Below are positions 7,615-14,233 of a DNA stretch of 14,233 bases, piece after piece. A program made the translations under genes and the position numbers. Origin of the DNA: Galbibacter sp035306585 (GTDB taxonomy: Bacteria > Bacteroidota > Bacteroidia > Flavobacteriales > Flavobacteriaceae); NCBI RefSeq assembly GCF_035306585.1, contig NZ_DATGNU010000097.1:1-14233 (forward strand). The letters are read 5' to 3'. Position 1 is the first letter of the stretch; each line of letters starts with the position of its first letter. The notes beneath the pieces are model-generated. The model did not search any database. It was given only the letters and a program-made list of their open reading frames with translations, and was not told the origin of the DNA.

Positions 7615-9768
7615 ATGAAAACAAAAATGCTTATCTATCTTGGAATGTTTATGGTAATTTGCCAAGCTACTGCCCAAGATCCCAATTTCCATATATACCT
7701 TGCTTTTGGTCAGTCCAATATGGAAGGTCATGCTAGAATACAGCCTCAGGATACTGTAGACACAGATCCGAGGTTTAAGATACTTCAAGGGGTAGACTGC
7801 CCAGAATTAAACCGGGTAATGGGTCATTGGTATACTGCTAAACCGCCATTAGTTCGATGTAGTACAGGGATGACCCCAACAGATTTTTTCGGAAGAGAAA
7901 TGATCAAATACTTACCAGATAATATACAGGTTGGTGTTATTAACGTAGCTGTTGGTGGTTGTAAAATTGAGCTATTTGATAAGGAAAATTACCAATCTTA
8001 TGTGGATACATCACCAGATTGGTTAAAAAACATGGTAAAAGAATATGATGGTAATCCCTATGGTAGATTGGTTGAACTTGCTAAAATCGCCCAAAAAGAC
8101 GGCGTGATAAAAGGGATTTTGGTTCACCAAGGTGAATCCAATACAGGGGATACTACATGGCCACAAAAACTAAAAGGGGTTTATGATAATTTAATTAAAG
8201 ACCTTAATCTAGATCCTAAACAAGTACCTCTTCTAGCAGGTGAAATGGTCAGTGAAGAGCAAGGAGGTGCTTGTTGGAGCATGAATGAAATAATAGCCAC
8301 CTTGCCAGATCACATCCCAAACAGCTATGTGATTTCATCCGAAGGCTGCGATGCGGTAACTGATCGATTACATTTTTCAACCAAAGGTTATCAAAAACTT
8401 GGAAAAAGATATGCAAGACAAATGCTTGAGCTTCAAGAAATAAAACTGCCCGCAATCCCAAGTATCTCTAATCCGATTATTCAAACCAATTACACTGCAG
8501 ATCCAGCCCCAATGGTTTACAATGGGACATTGTATTTATACACCTCACATGATGAAGATGAGTCTACGTGGTTTACTATGAATGATTGGAGATTATACAC
8601 CACCCAGGATATGGTAAATTGGACGGATCATGGAACGGTGCTATCGTATAGAGATTTTAGTTGGGGTAAACAAAACGCTTGGGCACCTCAGGCCATTGAA
8701 CGGGATGGAAAATTTTACATGTATGTACCCATTACCTCTAAAGAGGGTAAAAATGGCATTGGAGTGGCGGTTGCAGACTCTCCTTATGGTCCTTTTAGGG
8801 ATCCACTAGGCAAACCTTTAATTAGCAATAGTAATGCAGATATAGACCCTACGGTTTTTATAGACGATCATGGTCAGGGATATCTTTTTTGGGGAAATCC
8901 TGAGTGTTATTACGTCAAACTAAATGAAGACATGATCAGCATAGAAGGGGAGATAAGTAAAATTCCAAATACTATTAAATCCTTTGGAAAGCGAGAGGGT
9001 GAGAAAGATGAGCTACGACCCACAACCTATGAAGAAGGTCCATGGCTCTATAAGAGAGATGATCTTTATTATTTGTTATTCGCAGCTGGGCCAATTCCAG
9101 AGCATATCGGATACTCGACGAGCAAGAACATAACTGGGCCTTATACCTACAGAGGGAAAGTAATGCCTCAAGAAGGAAGATCTTTTACAAATCACCCTGC
9201 TATTATTGATTTTAAAGGAAACACCTACTTTTTCTACCACAGTGGTGCACTACCTGGAGGAAGTGGGTTTACAAGATCAGTAGCAGTAGAAAAGGCTAAT
9301 TTCAACTCCAAAGGGGAGATTGAACAAATGAGTATGACTGCTGGAATTCAGCAGGCTCTACAAACTTTAAATCCCTATCGTAAAAATGAAGCAGAAACAA
9401 TCGCCTGGTCAGAAAAGGTAAAAGCTAAAGAAAATGAGACTGTAGGAGTATATGTCACCGGGGAAGCTAAAGGGGCTTTTACAATGGTTAGATCCGTTGA
9501 TTTTCAAAATACAGGAGCCAAAGAATTTACCGCTCGTGTCGGGACAGTTCATAATGGTGATGTGAGTATAGAAGTGCGACTTGATTCGAAAGACGGACAA
9601 AAGATTGCAGAGATTAAGGTACCACTCACTGGAGGGGAAGACCGTTGGGAGCTAGTAAGGTCAGAAATTTCAGAGAAAGTCACAGGTGTTCACGATGTGT
9701 ATTTTATATTTAAAGCAAAAGCCCCAAGTAAAATTTTGCATTTTGATTACTGGATGTTTTCTAGATAG
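7615..9768 (+). CDS. Three-module CE6 acetyl esterase - GH43 glycosidase - CBM6 enzyme
   Basis: A 717-residue exported enzyme joining deacetylation and side-chain or xylose removal in one chain. Signal peptide cleavage is likely after QATA (residue 20). Module 1 (~24-275) is a SASA/CE6 SGNH-type esterase: FGQSNMEG with Ser34, HQGESN (171-176), and DRLH with Asp250 and His253. Module 2 (~285-575) is GH43: base Asp296 in TADPAP, pKa-setting Asp411 in DIDPTVF, acid Glu474 in YEEGPW, plus NHPAI (526-530) and the late RSVAVE segment. Module 3 (~590-717) starts NEAETIAWS and ends HFDYWMFSR, a CBM6-like beta-sandwich. All catalytic residues are present. GH43 specificity (alpha-L-arabinofuranosidase, beta-xylosidase or both) cannot be fixed from sequence. 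It is the last PUL gene; the strong terminator lies ~280 bp downstream. Confidence 0.92.
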   Translation: MKTKMLIYLGMFMVICQATAQDPNFHIYLAFGQSNMEGHARIQPQDTVDTDPRFKILQGVDCPELNRVMGHWYTAKPPLVRCSTGMTPTDFFGREMIKYLPDNIQVGVINVAVGGCKIELFDKENYQSYVDTSPDWLKNMVKEYDGNPYGRLVELAKIAQKDGVIKGILVHQGESNTGDTTWPQKLKGVYDNLIKDLNLDPKQVPLLAGEMVSEEQGGACWSMNEIIATLPDHIPNSYVISSEGCDAVTDRLHFSTKGYQKLGKRYARQMLELQEIKLPAIPSISNPIIQTNYTADPAPMVYNGTLYLYTSHDEDESTWFTMNDWRLYTTQDMVNWTDHGTVLSYRDFSWGKQNAWAPQAIERDGKFYMYVPITSKEGKNGIGVAVADSPYGPFRDPLGKPLISNSNADIDPTVFIDDHGQGYLFWGNPECYYVKLNEDMISIEGEISKIPNTIKSFGKREGEKDELRPTTYEEGPWLYKRDDLYYLLFAAGPIPEHIGYSTSKNITGPYTYRGKVMPQEGRSFTNHPAIIDFKGNTYFFYHSGALPGGSGFTRSVAVEKANFNSKGEIEQMSMTAGIQQALQTLNPYRKNEAETIAWSEKVKAKENETVGVYVTGEAKGAFTMVRSVDFQNTGAKEFTARVGTVHNGDVSIEVRLDSKDGQKIAEIKVPLTGGEDRWELVRSEISEKVTGVHDVYFIFKAKAPSKILHFDYWMFSR

Positions 9769-9835
9769 GTAGGCTTCCCTTGTATGGTTAGAAAAATATT
9801 CAAGACAATGATAACAGGCATTTGCCATTATTTTA

Positions 9836-9843
9836 TATCTTTG
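9836..9843 (+). promoter_or_regulatory. Bacteroidota-type -7 promoter element TATCTTTG
   Basis: TATCTTTG matches the Bacteroidota primary sigma factor -7 consensus TAnnTTTG exactly and lies 68 bp after the last PUL stop codon, with no coding sequence after it on this strand. No TTG is seen at the proper distance for the -33 element (the nearest TTTG, 9821-9824, is too close), so the match is only half supported. If real, it would start a transcript near 9850 running into the hairpins and terminator. Confidence 0.4.
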
Positions 9844-9870
9844 CCAAATAAGTTACTTTGATATTTTTTT

Positions 9871-9887
9871 GAACTTTATATAAGTTC
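9871..9887. repeat. Inverted repeat GAACTT-5-AAGTTC (possible operator)
   Basis: GAACTT at 9871-9876 and AAGTTC at 9882-9887 are perfect 6-bp inverted arms around TATAT. The size fits a dimeric regulator site, 28 bp after the TATCTTTG element. The surrounding DNA is very AT-rich, so chance is a fair alternative. Confidence 0.25.
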
Positions 9888-10051
9888 ACCACTTATTATA
9901 ATATAATGTGAATTCCTTTTTTTAAAATAATCTATTGTTAAAGAGGATTGTAAAGCGCTGAATTAGATCAGTGACTTGAATCACATAAAGATAGTTGTGT
10001 TGTTCAGTAGCAGGAGTGCTGCTGAAGGTTTAATAGTTAAACCAATGAAAG

Positions 10052-10100
10052 GCTTTCCTTTTTAGCAATAGCTAGAAAGTTGAAGGCTTTTTTTGTTTTT
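10052..10100 (+). terminator. Strong rho-independent terminator
   Basis: The left arm 10052-10066 and right arm 10071-10087 form 15 pairs (two G-U) with a TT bulge at 10080-10081 and an AATA loop, followed by seven T, a G and five T. AAAG 10048-10051 can also pair into the T-run, extending the stem. It ends transcription coming from the PUL side or from the candidate small RNA. On the opposite strand the sequence after the stem is only moderately T-rich (CTTTCATTGGTTT), so it may weakly stop the helicase gene too, whose stop codon is at 10116-10114. Confidence 0.85.
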
Positions 10101-10113
10101 GACCATTATGGAA

Positions 10114-13100
10114 TTATCCCAGTGTAAACAAGTCTTTTAGTTCCTTATTGCTCAGGTTACCAATCCAATTCTCACCAGTAGAAACCGTCATCTCTGCCAA
10201 TGCCTTTTTAGAATTAATCATCGCATTGATACGCTCCTCAAAGGTGTTTTTTGTAATTAGTCGATGAACCATTACATTTTTTTTCTGTCCGATGCGATAA
10301 GCTCTATCGGTAGCTTGTGCCTCCACAGCAGGATTCCACCACAGATCATAATGAATTACGTGATTGGCAGCTGTGAGGTTGAGCCCAGTTCCAGCGGCTT
10401 TCAAGGATAAAATAAAAATTTTGTCCGCAGGGTTGTCTTGAAAATCTTTTACCATTTGTGTGCGCTGTTTTAACGAGCATCCACCATGATAGAACATCGG
10501 CGACTCTCCGTAACGCTCAGCAATGAAGTGTTGCAATAGTTCACCCATTTCTCGGAACTGGGTGAAGATTAATACTTTTTCAGAGGTATTTACAATACTG
10601 TCTAGTTTTTCAAAAAGTAAATCAAGCTTGCCGCTAAGAGTAGAATCCATATTCTTATCCTTAAGATATTGGGAGGGATGGTTGCAAATTTGCTTGAGTG
10701 CTAAAATCATCTGAAGTACAAGACCTTGACGAGCAAAAAGTTTCTTTTTGTCACTTGGATCGATGTTTTCAATCTCATTCATAGCTGCTTCCAATGTTTT
10801 CTCATATAAACTTGCCTGTTGTGCTACTAAGTAACCATAAGAATCCATTTCAATTTTATCTGGTAAATCACTGATTATGGATTTATCAGTTTTAAGCCTT
10901 CGTAATAAAAAAGGTGCAGATATTTTTTTGAGTTTATCTGCAACATTTGAATCGTTATAGATTTCAATGGGTTTGCTGAAGTTATCTTGAAAATCTTTTA
11001 TTTTCCCTAAAACGCCTCGGTTACTAAAATCCATAATACTCCATAACTCACTTAATCGATTTTCAACAGGAGTCCCACTCATTGCTATGAAATTGTCAGC
11101 CTTAATGCTTTTAATAGCTTTTGTTTGGGCAGTCTGTTGATTTTTTATGTTTTGAGCCTCATCAATAATCACAGAATACCATGGTAATTTTTTCAATTTA
11201 GCTGCATCACTACGCGCTACACCATAGGAAGTTAATAACATATCGAAAGAATCAGGTATTTTCCTAGAAGATCCGTGAAATAAAGCCACCTTTAGTGATG
11301 GTGCAAATTTGTCAATTTCTGACAACCAGTTAGCTATTAGGCCGGTGGGTACAATGACTAAAATCTTTTTATCATCTAACAACCCCTCTTCTTTATATTT
11401 AAGCATTGTAGTGATGACTTGCAATGTTTTTCCTAGTCCCATATCATCTGCAATTACAGAACCGAAGCCAATTTTTGCATTGCGATATATCCAAGAATAA
11501 CCGCTATGCTGATAGGGCCGGAGCTGTGCATGTAATCCCTTTGGAAGCGGTTCCTGCTCGATTTGGCTGAGCTGCTTTATCAGCTTTATTACTTGGTTGT
11601 CTAAGGCTACTTTAGCACCTTGATATTCTCCGCTTAATGCAGCACGAAGTACCTCAAAGGAGGAAAGTGTATGGTTTTCCTTTGAAAAATGTTTGTGTAA
11701 TTTCTCTAAATCAGCTTGGCTAACATAAATGTATTCTGATTTAAATTTTAATAAGGTATCAGAGTGAATGAGTAGTTTTTTAAATTCTTCCTCACTCATG
11801 ATTGTATCACCAAGAGCCACCTGCCAACTGAAATCAAATAGCTTATCGAGTTGTATAAATGATTTTCCTTTGGTGGCGGATACTTTTACGGTGGATTTTG
11901 GTTTGAGGATGTTTTGAAGTGATTTAGGTAGAAGAATATCTATATCCAATAAACGGATAGCAGGTATCATTTGAAATAAAAAGGGTGTGAATCTCCTAAT
12001 ATCGAGAACTATCTTTTCTTTCCCTTTTGAATTTACGTAGTTTTCCAAGCCTGGAAGAAAATCTATCAGATTTGACAAGGTCTGGAGAATCTCTAATCTA
12101 GATTTGTCGAATTTTTTTAAACTTAGAATTTGTTTTAACGAAACGGGATCCTGCCCTATATTTAAAACATTTACCTCAATTAGAAAATCGTCATTTGGAG
12201 TTTCTGAAACTACCACCTGCGGTTTGTATACCCCTTGATTGAGATAGAATTTCTGCAACCAGGTTTGTATACCTCCAGGTCTTCCTCCCTCACCGGGATC
12301 TGTAAAAGAGTATGAGTTGTTTTTAAAGAAAAAATTGTGAAAAAAATCTGATGATTCCTTGCCAGATAGTTCATGAATTAAAGGCGTTAGAAAAATAGAT
12401 AGCAAATTCAATGCGGCATTTTGTTGTATTGCTTCTTGTTTTTTCGGTACCCAATAGCATAAAATGTCTGGAGGAAGGACTTCAGCAAGCTTATCAACCA
12501 ATTGACGAACATCCTTACTGATCATCGCTGGTAACCAGCGAATAGCATATTTTTGGTTTGGCAGCATGACAATTTGTGGTGTCACGGCACCATTGGCAAT
12601 AAGATGAAGTGCAAGTTGCAATACTGTATACAGCGATGCAGTTGAAGGCTGATAGTCTAACAATTTTGTCCCTTGGACAGCCTCTAACTCGACTATGAGT
12701 TCCATTGGCGTAAGAGCGCTACAATCTACCTGAATAAAAGCTTCAAGATTTTCATCGACAAATACTTCGATAACTGCATGGGGATTCACGTGAATTTTGT
12801 TCTCTTGGTATTGCCCAGCGATTGCTTTCAGCTCTATTTTTCCATCTAGAATGCGTTTAGCATTTCGAACGATTCTATTTAAGGTAGTGAGGTATTTTGT
12901 TTTGAAATCCCCAGAGCCATTATAAAAAACTGGATATTCACTCAATAAGGCCATTAATGCCTGGTCCAGAGGGATCAAACTTGCATATGATAACTTTTCA
13001 TAGGCATTATTAGAATCAAATGTTCTAGGAGCTTGTTTTACCTTCTGGTCTTTAAGATAGAAACTAGATAAAGGTTCAACAACAGCATTCGAAGTATCTA

Positions 13101-13617
13101 AGTACAATCCGCGATTAGTGAGCTCGGATATTAAATCTACCTTATGTAGCTCAAAAGCTAAAAAAGGATTGTTATCAATCTCCGCACTGATTTTGTATAT
13201 AACGGCAGCTAAGTGTTTGCAGGGAACTGCCCAATCTGGGCAATTACAGTTCATTTCAATGTCCGACCACTGTTTTGGAAAAATCTTTAAACCGTTCTTC
13301 TCGGCAAAGGTTAATAATGTTGGGTCCAACTCTCTATTAAACAATTTAGAAATCAATAAAGGCTTTTCGGCAAGTTTGTCTATAAAATCATTTAAGGCTA
13401 CCCCAGAGAATTCAGGAAGTTTGAGCTGCACCTTATAGGGTGTCATTCTGCTCCCTTGTACAAAAGCGTCGATGTGATTTCCTTGTATTTTAATTTTGGT
13501 TACATAACCTTTTCTAGCATAAGTACTCCCACGTGGAAGACGATTACTATAGTCAATATTGTTAAGGGATTGAAGCCACTTCTGACCCCACCAAGTTTTA
13601 CCGAATTTCTCTGCCAT
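10114..13617 (-). CDS. SWIM zinc-finger SNF2-family helicase-like ATPase
   Basis: A cytoplasmic DNA-dependent ATPase/translocase of 1167 residues, likely remodelling protein-DNA or DNA structures; the exact role of the family is not settled. The N-terminus (FGKTWWGQKWLQSL) is typical of bacterial SWIM proteins. The SWIM zinc site is complete: C124-x-C126-x6-C133-x-H135. Residues ~200-680 are a long region without clear motifs, as in bacterial SNF2-associated proteins. The SNF2 ATPase follows: DDMGLGKT (724-731, Walker A), IIDEAQNIKN with D819 and E820, SGTPVENR (847-854), APFLLRR (901-907), then helicase C with LIFTQF, SLKAAGTGLNL (1071-1081), and QATDRAYRIGQ (1101-1111). All motifs are intact. 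The start ATG precedes MAEKFGKTWWG, the normal family beginning. The cupin gene lies 94 bp upstream in the same direction. It is convergent with the PUL and probably functionally unrelated to it. Confidence 0.95.
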   Translation of the reverse strand: MAEKFGKTWWGQKWLQSLNNIDYSNRLPRGSTYARKGYVTKIKIQGNHIDAFVQGSRMTPYKVQLKLPEFSGVALNDFIDKLAEKPLLISKLFNRELDPTLLTFAEKNGLKIFPKQWSDIEMNCNCPDWAVPCKHLAAVIYKISAEIDNNPFLAFELHKVDLISELTNRGLYLDTSNAVVEPLSSFYLKDQKVKQAPRTFDSNNAYEKLSYASLIPLDQALMALLSEYPVFYNGSGDFKTKYLTTLNRIVRNAKRILDGKIELKAIAGQYQENKIHVNPHAVIEVFVDENLEAFIQVDCSALTPMELIVELEAVQGTKLLDYQPSTASLYTVLQLALHLIANGAVTPQIVMLPNQKYAIRWLPAMISKDVRQLVDKLAEVLPPDILCYWVPKKQEAIQQNAALNLLSIFLTPLIHELSGKESSDFFHNFFFKNNSYSFTDPGEGGRPGGIQTWLQKFYLNQGVYKPQVVVSETPNDDFLIEVNVLNIGQDPVSLKQILSLKKFDKSRLEILQTLSNLIDFLPGLENYVNSKGKEKIVLDIRRFTPFLFQMIPAIRLLDIDILLPKSLQNILKPKSTVKVSATKGKSFIQLDKLFDFSWQVALGDTIMSEEEFKKLLIHSDTLLKFKSEYIYVSQADLEKLHKHFSKENHTLSSFEVLRAALSGEYQGAKVALDNQVIKLIKQLSQIEQEPLPKGLHAQLRPYQHSGYSWIYRNAKIGFGSVIADDMGLGKTLQVITTMLKYKEEGLLDDKKILVIVPTGLIANWLSEIDKFAPSLKVALFHGSSRKIPDSFDMLLTSYGVARSDAAKLKKLPWYSVIIDEAQNIKNQQTAQTKAIKSIKADNFIAMSGTPVENRLSELWSIMDFSNRGVLGKIKDFQDNFSKPIEIYNDSNVADKLKKISAPFLLRRLKTDKSIISDLPDKIEMDSYGYLVAQQASLYEKTLEAAMNEIENIDPSDKKKLFARQGLVLQMILALKQICNHPSQYLKDKNMDSTLSGKLDLLFEKLDSIVNTSEKVLIFTQFREMGELLQHFIAERYGESPMFYHGGCSLKQRTQMVKDFQDNPADKIFILSLKAAGTGLNLTAANHVIHYDLWWNPAVEAQATDRAYRIGQKKNVMVHRLITKNTFEERINAMINSKKALAEMTVSTGENWIGNLSNKELKDLFTLG

Positions 13618-13711
13618 TAGTGATTGAAATAATAAATGTAAAAGTTTTTGCCAAAGTTTGAAAGATTCTACTCAATTCATTAGGGTTTAGTCAACCTAAA
13701 ATGTAGGTGGA

Positions 13712-14056
13712 TTATTGTTTTAAATTTATTCTATCCGCACTATTGCCAGGGAATGACAATACTAAAAAGCGCAAGTCTGTAGAAGAGGTGTTGGCAATTT
13801 TGTGAACCTGCTCTCTTTTAATCTCAATGCCCTCTCCTTTAGATACTGAAACATTTTTCTGATCTATATTAAAGGTAGCTTCACCTTCTAAAATATAAAA
13901 GAATTGGTCTGTTTTATGGTGGAAATGCAGTTGTTCTTGTGTTTGTGGAGGCATAAGTTCCTCTTTGATAATCACCTGATCAGATAAGAGTAATTCCCAT
14001 GCCTTGCACTGATCACCCCAAGTGTATGACTTTGTATTACTATTATTTACAACCAT
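13712..14056 (-). CDS. Small single-domain cupin protein
   Basis: A 114-residue cytoplasmic beta-barrel protein of the cupin_2 type with no signal peptide. Cupin motif 1 is seen as HFHHKTDQFFYILEG: His44 and His46 are metal ligands, and Gln51 stands where many cupins have Glu, a common variant. Motif 2 is GEGIEIKREQVHKIAN, with His85 the last ligand and Asn89 conserved. Length is that of a complete one-domain cupin. Such proteins are sugar isomerases, dioxygenases or ligand-sensing proteins, and sequence alone does not say which; similarity to mannose-6-phosphate isomerase-type cupins is only at motif level. The 94-bp gap to the helicase holds a weak ACCTA/TAGGT hairpin (13694-13708) without a T-run, so read-through into the helicase gene is possible. 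Confidence 0.85.
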   Translation of the reverse strand: MVVNNSNTKSYTWGDQCKAWELLLSDQVIIKEELMPPQTQEQLHFHHKTDQFFYILEGEATFNIDQKNVSVSKGEGIEIKREQVHKIANTSSTDLRFLVLSFPGNSADRINLKQ

Positions 14057-14084
14057 AATGGTTTTTTATTTAAAATGCGTATTT

Positions 14085-14092
14085 CAAAAATA
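14085..14092 (-). promoter_or_regulatory. Candidate -7 promoter element of the cupin gene (TATTTTTG on the - strand)
   Basis: Read on the - strand this is TATTTTTG, an exact TAnnTTTG match, 28 bp upstream of the cupin ATG. It would give a short leader. No clear TTG -33 element is seen at the right distance. T- and A-rich DNA makes chance matches common. Confidence 0.35.
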
Positions 14093-14233
14093 AAAGAATT
14101 ATGAGCTGTTTGGAAAATGAATTTTTAAAAAGTTTCGCCATCCTTAATTTCATTTTGTTATTAGAAGGAGCAAAAGTCTTTGTTTGATCCATGTAGATTC
14201 AGGGTAATTACATTGTTATTTACTACCTTTGAG

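Larger units (their letters stand above)
9850..10100 (+). ncRNA. Candidate structured small RNA or structured 3' UTR of the PUL
   Basis: This covers most of the 345-bp gap between the convergent CE6-GH43 and helicase genes; I see no convincing ORF in it. Its 3' half is a chain of hairpins: GTGA 9971-9974 with TCAC 9981-9984; a 10-bp stem 10003-10012/10017-10026 with a GGAG loop and one G-U; directly abutting it, a perfect 7-bp stem GGTTTAA 10027-10033 / TTAAACC 10037-10043; and then the terminator stem 10052-10087 with T-run. A TATCTTTG element lies upstream at 9836. The 5' half (9850-9950) is AT-rich with little structure, so the real 5' end could be nearer 9940. The start is a guess from the promoter element. 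I do not recognise a known RNA family. The alternative is a long structured 3' UTR of the PUL mRNA. Confidence 0.4.

Noticed and set aside
7564..7788. 74-codon open frame antisense across the CE15/CE6-GH43 junction
   Set aside because: It overlaps the signal peptide and FGQSNMEG-coding sequence of the real gene and has no family features.
13118..13438. 106-codon open frame antisense to the helicase N-terminus
   Set aside because: It lies over the SWIM-coding region, whose motifs are intact, and shows no recognisable domain; it is a shadow of the real gene.
13633..13640. TACATTTA (- strand) as a -7 element for the helicase gene
   Set aside because: It has one mismatch to TAnnTTTG, the TTTG upstream is spaced too closely, and it lies almost on the start codon.
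14101..14187. 28-codon ATG frame on the + strand near the right edge
   Set aside because: No promoter or start context, no similarity recognised, and expected by chance.
14161..14232. Frame open from the right edge on the - strand for 23 codons, ending in TAA
   Set aside because: It is too short to tell from chance in AT-rich DNA and has no recognisable motif; it could be the tail of a neighbouring gene but cannot be supported.

Overview
The window looks like a chromosomal piece from a Bacteroidota bacterium, most likely a marine or soil Flavobacteriia. The evidence is a SusD-type glycan-binding lipoprotein next to a DUF1735-type lipoprotein, lipobox signal peptides, AT-rich non-coding DNA, starts without clear Shine-Dalgarno sequences, and -7 promoter elements of the TAnnTTTG kind. 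Genus cannot be told from the sequence.

Positions 2-9768 (+ strand) are most of a xylan utilization locus (PUL). In order: SusD (5' end cut off by the window; the SusC partner is expected just outside); a DUF1735/DUF5627-like surface lipoprotein; a lipoprotein GH10 xylanase whose catalytic domain is interrupted by two CBM4/9-like modules; a second, compact GH10 xylanase with an ordinary signal peptide; a CE15 glucuronoyl esterase; and a three-module CE6-GH43-CBM6 enzyme. The set fits an acetylated, (arabino)glucuronoxylan-type substrate. The surface lipoproteins bind and cut xylan, SusC/D would import the fragments, and the exported non-lipidated enzymes would finish chain cutting, break uronoyl esters, remove acetyl groups and remove arabinose or xylose. 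Gaps are short (20-42 bp) except a 266-bp gap between the two GH10 genes, which carries an unusually long nested hairpin (4870-4955) and a second hairpin (4994-5027).

Positions 9769-10113 are a 345-bp gap between convergent genes. It holds a TATCTTTG promoter-like element, a 17-bp inverted repeat, a run of adjacent hairpins and a strong intrinsic terminator (10052-10100). This may be an undescribed small RNA gene or a structured 3' UTR of the PUL transcript, and it is the best candidate for something new here.

Positions 10114-14056 (- strand) hold two genes unrelated to xylan: a SWIM zinc-finger SNF2 helicase-like ATPase of 1167 residues and, upstream of it, a small single-domain cupin with a promoter-like element in front. 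They mark the right boundary of the PUL. In the last 177 bp I see nothing beyond that promoter-like element.
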